The notes beneath the pieces are model-generated. The model searched no databases and had not been told where the DNA came from. It was given only the letters and a program-made list of their open reading frames with translations. Below are positions 63,023-64,000 of a DNA stretch of 64,000 nucleotides, piece by piece. The stretch covers positions 1,488,001-1,552,000 of the forward strand of contig NZ_CP126257.1 of assembly GCF_003234175.2 (NCBI RefSeq). The letters are read 5' to 3'. Position 1 is the stretch's first letter; every line of letters begins with the position of its first letter. A program made the position numbers and the translations under genes. Source of the DNA: Curtobacterium sp. MCSS17_007 (GTDB taxonomy: Bacteria; Actinomycetota; Actinomycetes; Actinomycetales; Microbacteriaceae).

Positions 63023-63633
63023 GCGAGCACCAGTGGCGCTGGTGCGACCCGGTCCGCGGCGTCGTCGATGCCGAAGGAGACGAGCAGGGGCACCCAGAGC
63101 GCGTGCAGGCGGCGCACCAGCTCGTCGTCGGAGGACGGGCGTGCGGCGGTCGTGAGGCCGAAGGTCGCCTCGAGCACCAGGTCCTCGGCGTGTTCCGGCA
63201 GCGGCAGTGCCGTGCTGCGTGGTGCGGCCTGCAGCTGGGCGCGGACGAAGTCGGCCCAGACGAAGCCCCTCGGGACCGCGACGTCGGTGTGGAGCAGCTC
63301 GCGAAGCAGCCGGACCGCTCCGGCGGTGCCCGGCCGTGTCCGCGTCTCGAGCGCCGTGGTCAGCAGGACCCGGGTGAGCCGCTCGACGCCCGCGGGGTCC
63401 GTGCTCGCCGACGCGAGGTCGGCCCAGTGCGCCTGCTCCGTGGTGATGACGGCCGATGCGAGCGAGAGCTTGGACGGGAACAGGTGGTACCCGACCGCGG
63501 ACCGCGGCCGACCCATCGCCTCGGCGACCCGCGAGAAGCTCGTCGCCTCGTACCCGAAGCGGGCGAACTGGGCACCGGCGGCCTCGACGATCGCTTCACG
63601 GCTCGCGGCCATGGTCGCCTGTCGTCGGTTCAC
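63013..63633 (-). CDS. TetR-family transcriptional regulator
   Basis: 206 residues. N-terminal helix-turn-helix: REAIVEAAGAQFARFGYEATSFSRVAEAMGRPRSAVGYHLFPSKLSLASAVI. The C-terminal ligand-binding domain is helical and divergent. GAGGAG precedes the GTG at 63633. An extensive nested inverted repeat lies immediately upstream, overlapping its ribosome site, which suggests autoregulation or attenuation. Gamma-butyrolactone receptor-like proteins have a similar start, but ligand is unknown. Confidence 0.85.
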   Translation of the reverse strand: MNRRQATMAASREAIVEAAGAQFARFGYEATSFSRVAEAMGRPRSAVGYHLFPSKLSLASAVITTEQAHWADLASASTDPAGVERLTRVLLTTALETRTRPGTAGAVRLLRELLHTDVAVPRGFVWADFVRAQLQAAPRSTALPLPEHAEDLVLEATFGLTTAARPSSDDELVRRLHALWVPLLVSFGIDDAADRVAPAPLVLAQS

Positions 63634-63688
63634 GGTGCTCCTCGTCGGTCCCGGGCCACGGCGGCCCGGGACCGAGTCTAGGAGCACC
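63634..63688. promoter_or_regulatory. nested inverted repeat before the TetR gene
   Basis: Outer arms GGTGCTCCT (63634-63642) and AGGAGCACC (63680-63688), inner arms GGTCCCGGGCC (63647-63657) and GGCCCGGGACC (63663-63673), 5-base centre. It lies between the chorismate-mutase stop and the TetR start. The left outer arm contains the TetR ribosome site. It may be a TetR operator, a terminator of the mutase gene, or an RNA switch. Confidence 0.6.
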
Positions 63689-63698
63689 GTCGGCGTCG

Positions 63699-64000
63699 TC
63701 AGGGTCGGCAGAACGCGGTCCACGCCACGTGGAGTGCCCGCCGTTCCAGGGACCCGAGCCCCGGTTCGACCCGGTGGCGTTCCGCGACGACGGCGTGCCG
63801 GCACCCGTGGGCGTCGGCGAGGTCCTCGACGGCGCCCACGGCGTCGACCACACCGTCGTCGAGCGCGGTGATCCGGGCACGGAGCTCCGCGAGGTCCGGC
63901 GCGGTCGTCGGTGCGGTCCAGGGTTCGTGCGTCCACCGCGTGAACGAGCCGCGCTGGACGAGCTTGCTCGCGGCGATCTGGTCCCGGAGCACCCGTTCGA
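63699..64000 (-). CDS. secreted-type chorismate mutase, C-terminal part (5' end outside window)
   Basis: The minus-strand frame is open to the window end; about 100 residues are seen. The fragment VLRDQIAASKLVQRGSFTRWTHEP matches the gamma-class AroQ pattern of Mycobacterium tuberculosis exported chorismate mutase (RDQIEANKLVQ; the lysine and glutamine bind substrate). It converts chorismate to prephenate; exported members are proposed to act in host interaction. A signal peptide would lie beyond the window. The fold is helical, with an alanine-rich end. Confidence 0.75.
   Translation of the reverse strand, partial: ERVLRDQIAASKLVQRGSFTRWTHEPWTAPTTAPDLAELRARITALDDGVVDAVGAVEDLADAHGCRHAVVAERHRVEPGLGSLERRALHVAWTAFCRP

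Noticed and set aside
1..64000. tRNA, rRNA, riboswitch or insertion sequence
   Set aside because: No cloverleaf with a TTC-loop signature, rRNA core, recognised aptamer or transposase was seen by eye; a covariance-model scan could still find small RNAs.

Overview
This window is high-GC actinobacterial DNA with frequent GTG/TTG starts and ATGA/GTGA stop-start overlaps. Gene content (Dxs next to aconitase, RNase D with DUF3000, a sigma-28 flagellar cluster with FliW, WXG-type and Rhs toxins) fits a motile Microbacteriaceae such as Curtobacterium. That assignment is inference from gene content and style, not from a database match.

Layout. 1-9609 is a housekeeping block: the aconitase 3' end, dxs, a frameshifted Phd-type antitoxin remnant, a beta-oxidation pair (thiolase and hydratase/dehydrogenase), RNase D, DUF3000 and an alpha/beta hydrolase. 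9675-18566 is a polymorphic-toxin locus on the minus strand: a 1784-aa Rhs protein with a WXG-like N-terminus, its overlapping DUF6188 immunity gene, and a tail of immunity-like genes including two Imm26 copies. 18712-22733 carries sufE and a thiosulfate sulfurtransferase, a ZapE/AFG1 ATPase and amtB with a GlnR-type operator. 22820-28973 is a second, plus-strand type VII-associated toxin locus: DUF6177, a small protein, DUF6507, a frameshifted toxin with a Tox-REase-5-like end, an Imm52-like partner and more small immunity-like genes. 29193-32766 holds an aldo/keto reductase, ChaB, a ketoacyl synthase III and an EcsC-like protein.

32855-50890 is a flagellar cluster: fliW-flgL-flgK-flgN on the minus strand, a divergent sigma factor, then flagellin, fliD, fliS and flgB-flgC-fliE-F-G-H-I-J, an NlpC/P60 hydrolase, fliK, flgD and flgE. 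Sigma-28-type promoters (TAAC-like, 15-base spacer, GCCGANAG) precede flgN, flagellin and flgB. The export, switch and motor genes (fliL-R, flhAB, motAB) are not here. After flgE the order breaks into an unrelated block: a small membrane protein, a frameshifted short ORF and a lone ctaD.

54029-60024 reads as an exopolysaccharide module: a processive family-2 glycosyltransferase, two exported parallel beta-helix proteins and a UDP-glucose 6-dehydrogenase, suggesting a uronic-acid-containing polymer. The right edge holds an MFS transporter, an inositol-phosphatase-family enzyme, a small membrane protein, a TetR regulator and a secreted-type chorismate mutase cut by the window end.

A family of near-identical palindromes with arms like GGACGGGAGGCRCGGTGCC sits just downstream of at least six genes or gene pairs and probably serves as terminators, often bidirectional. 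No tRNA, rRNA, CRISPR array or insertion sequence was seen.
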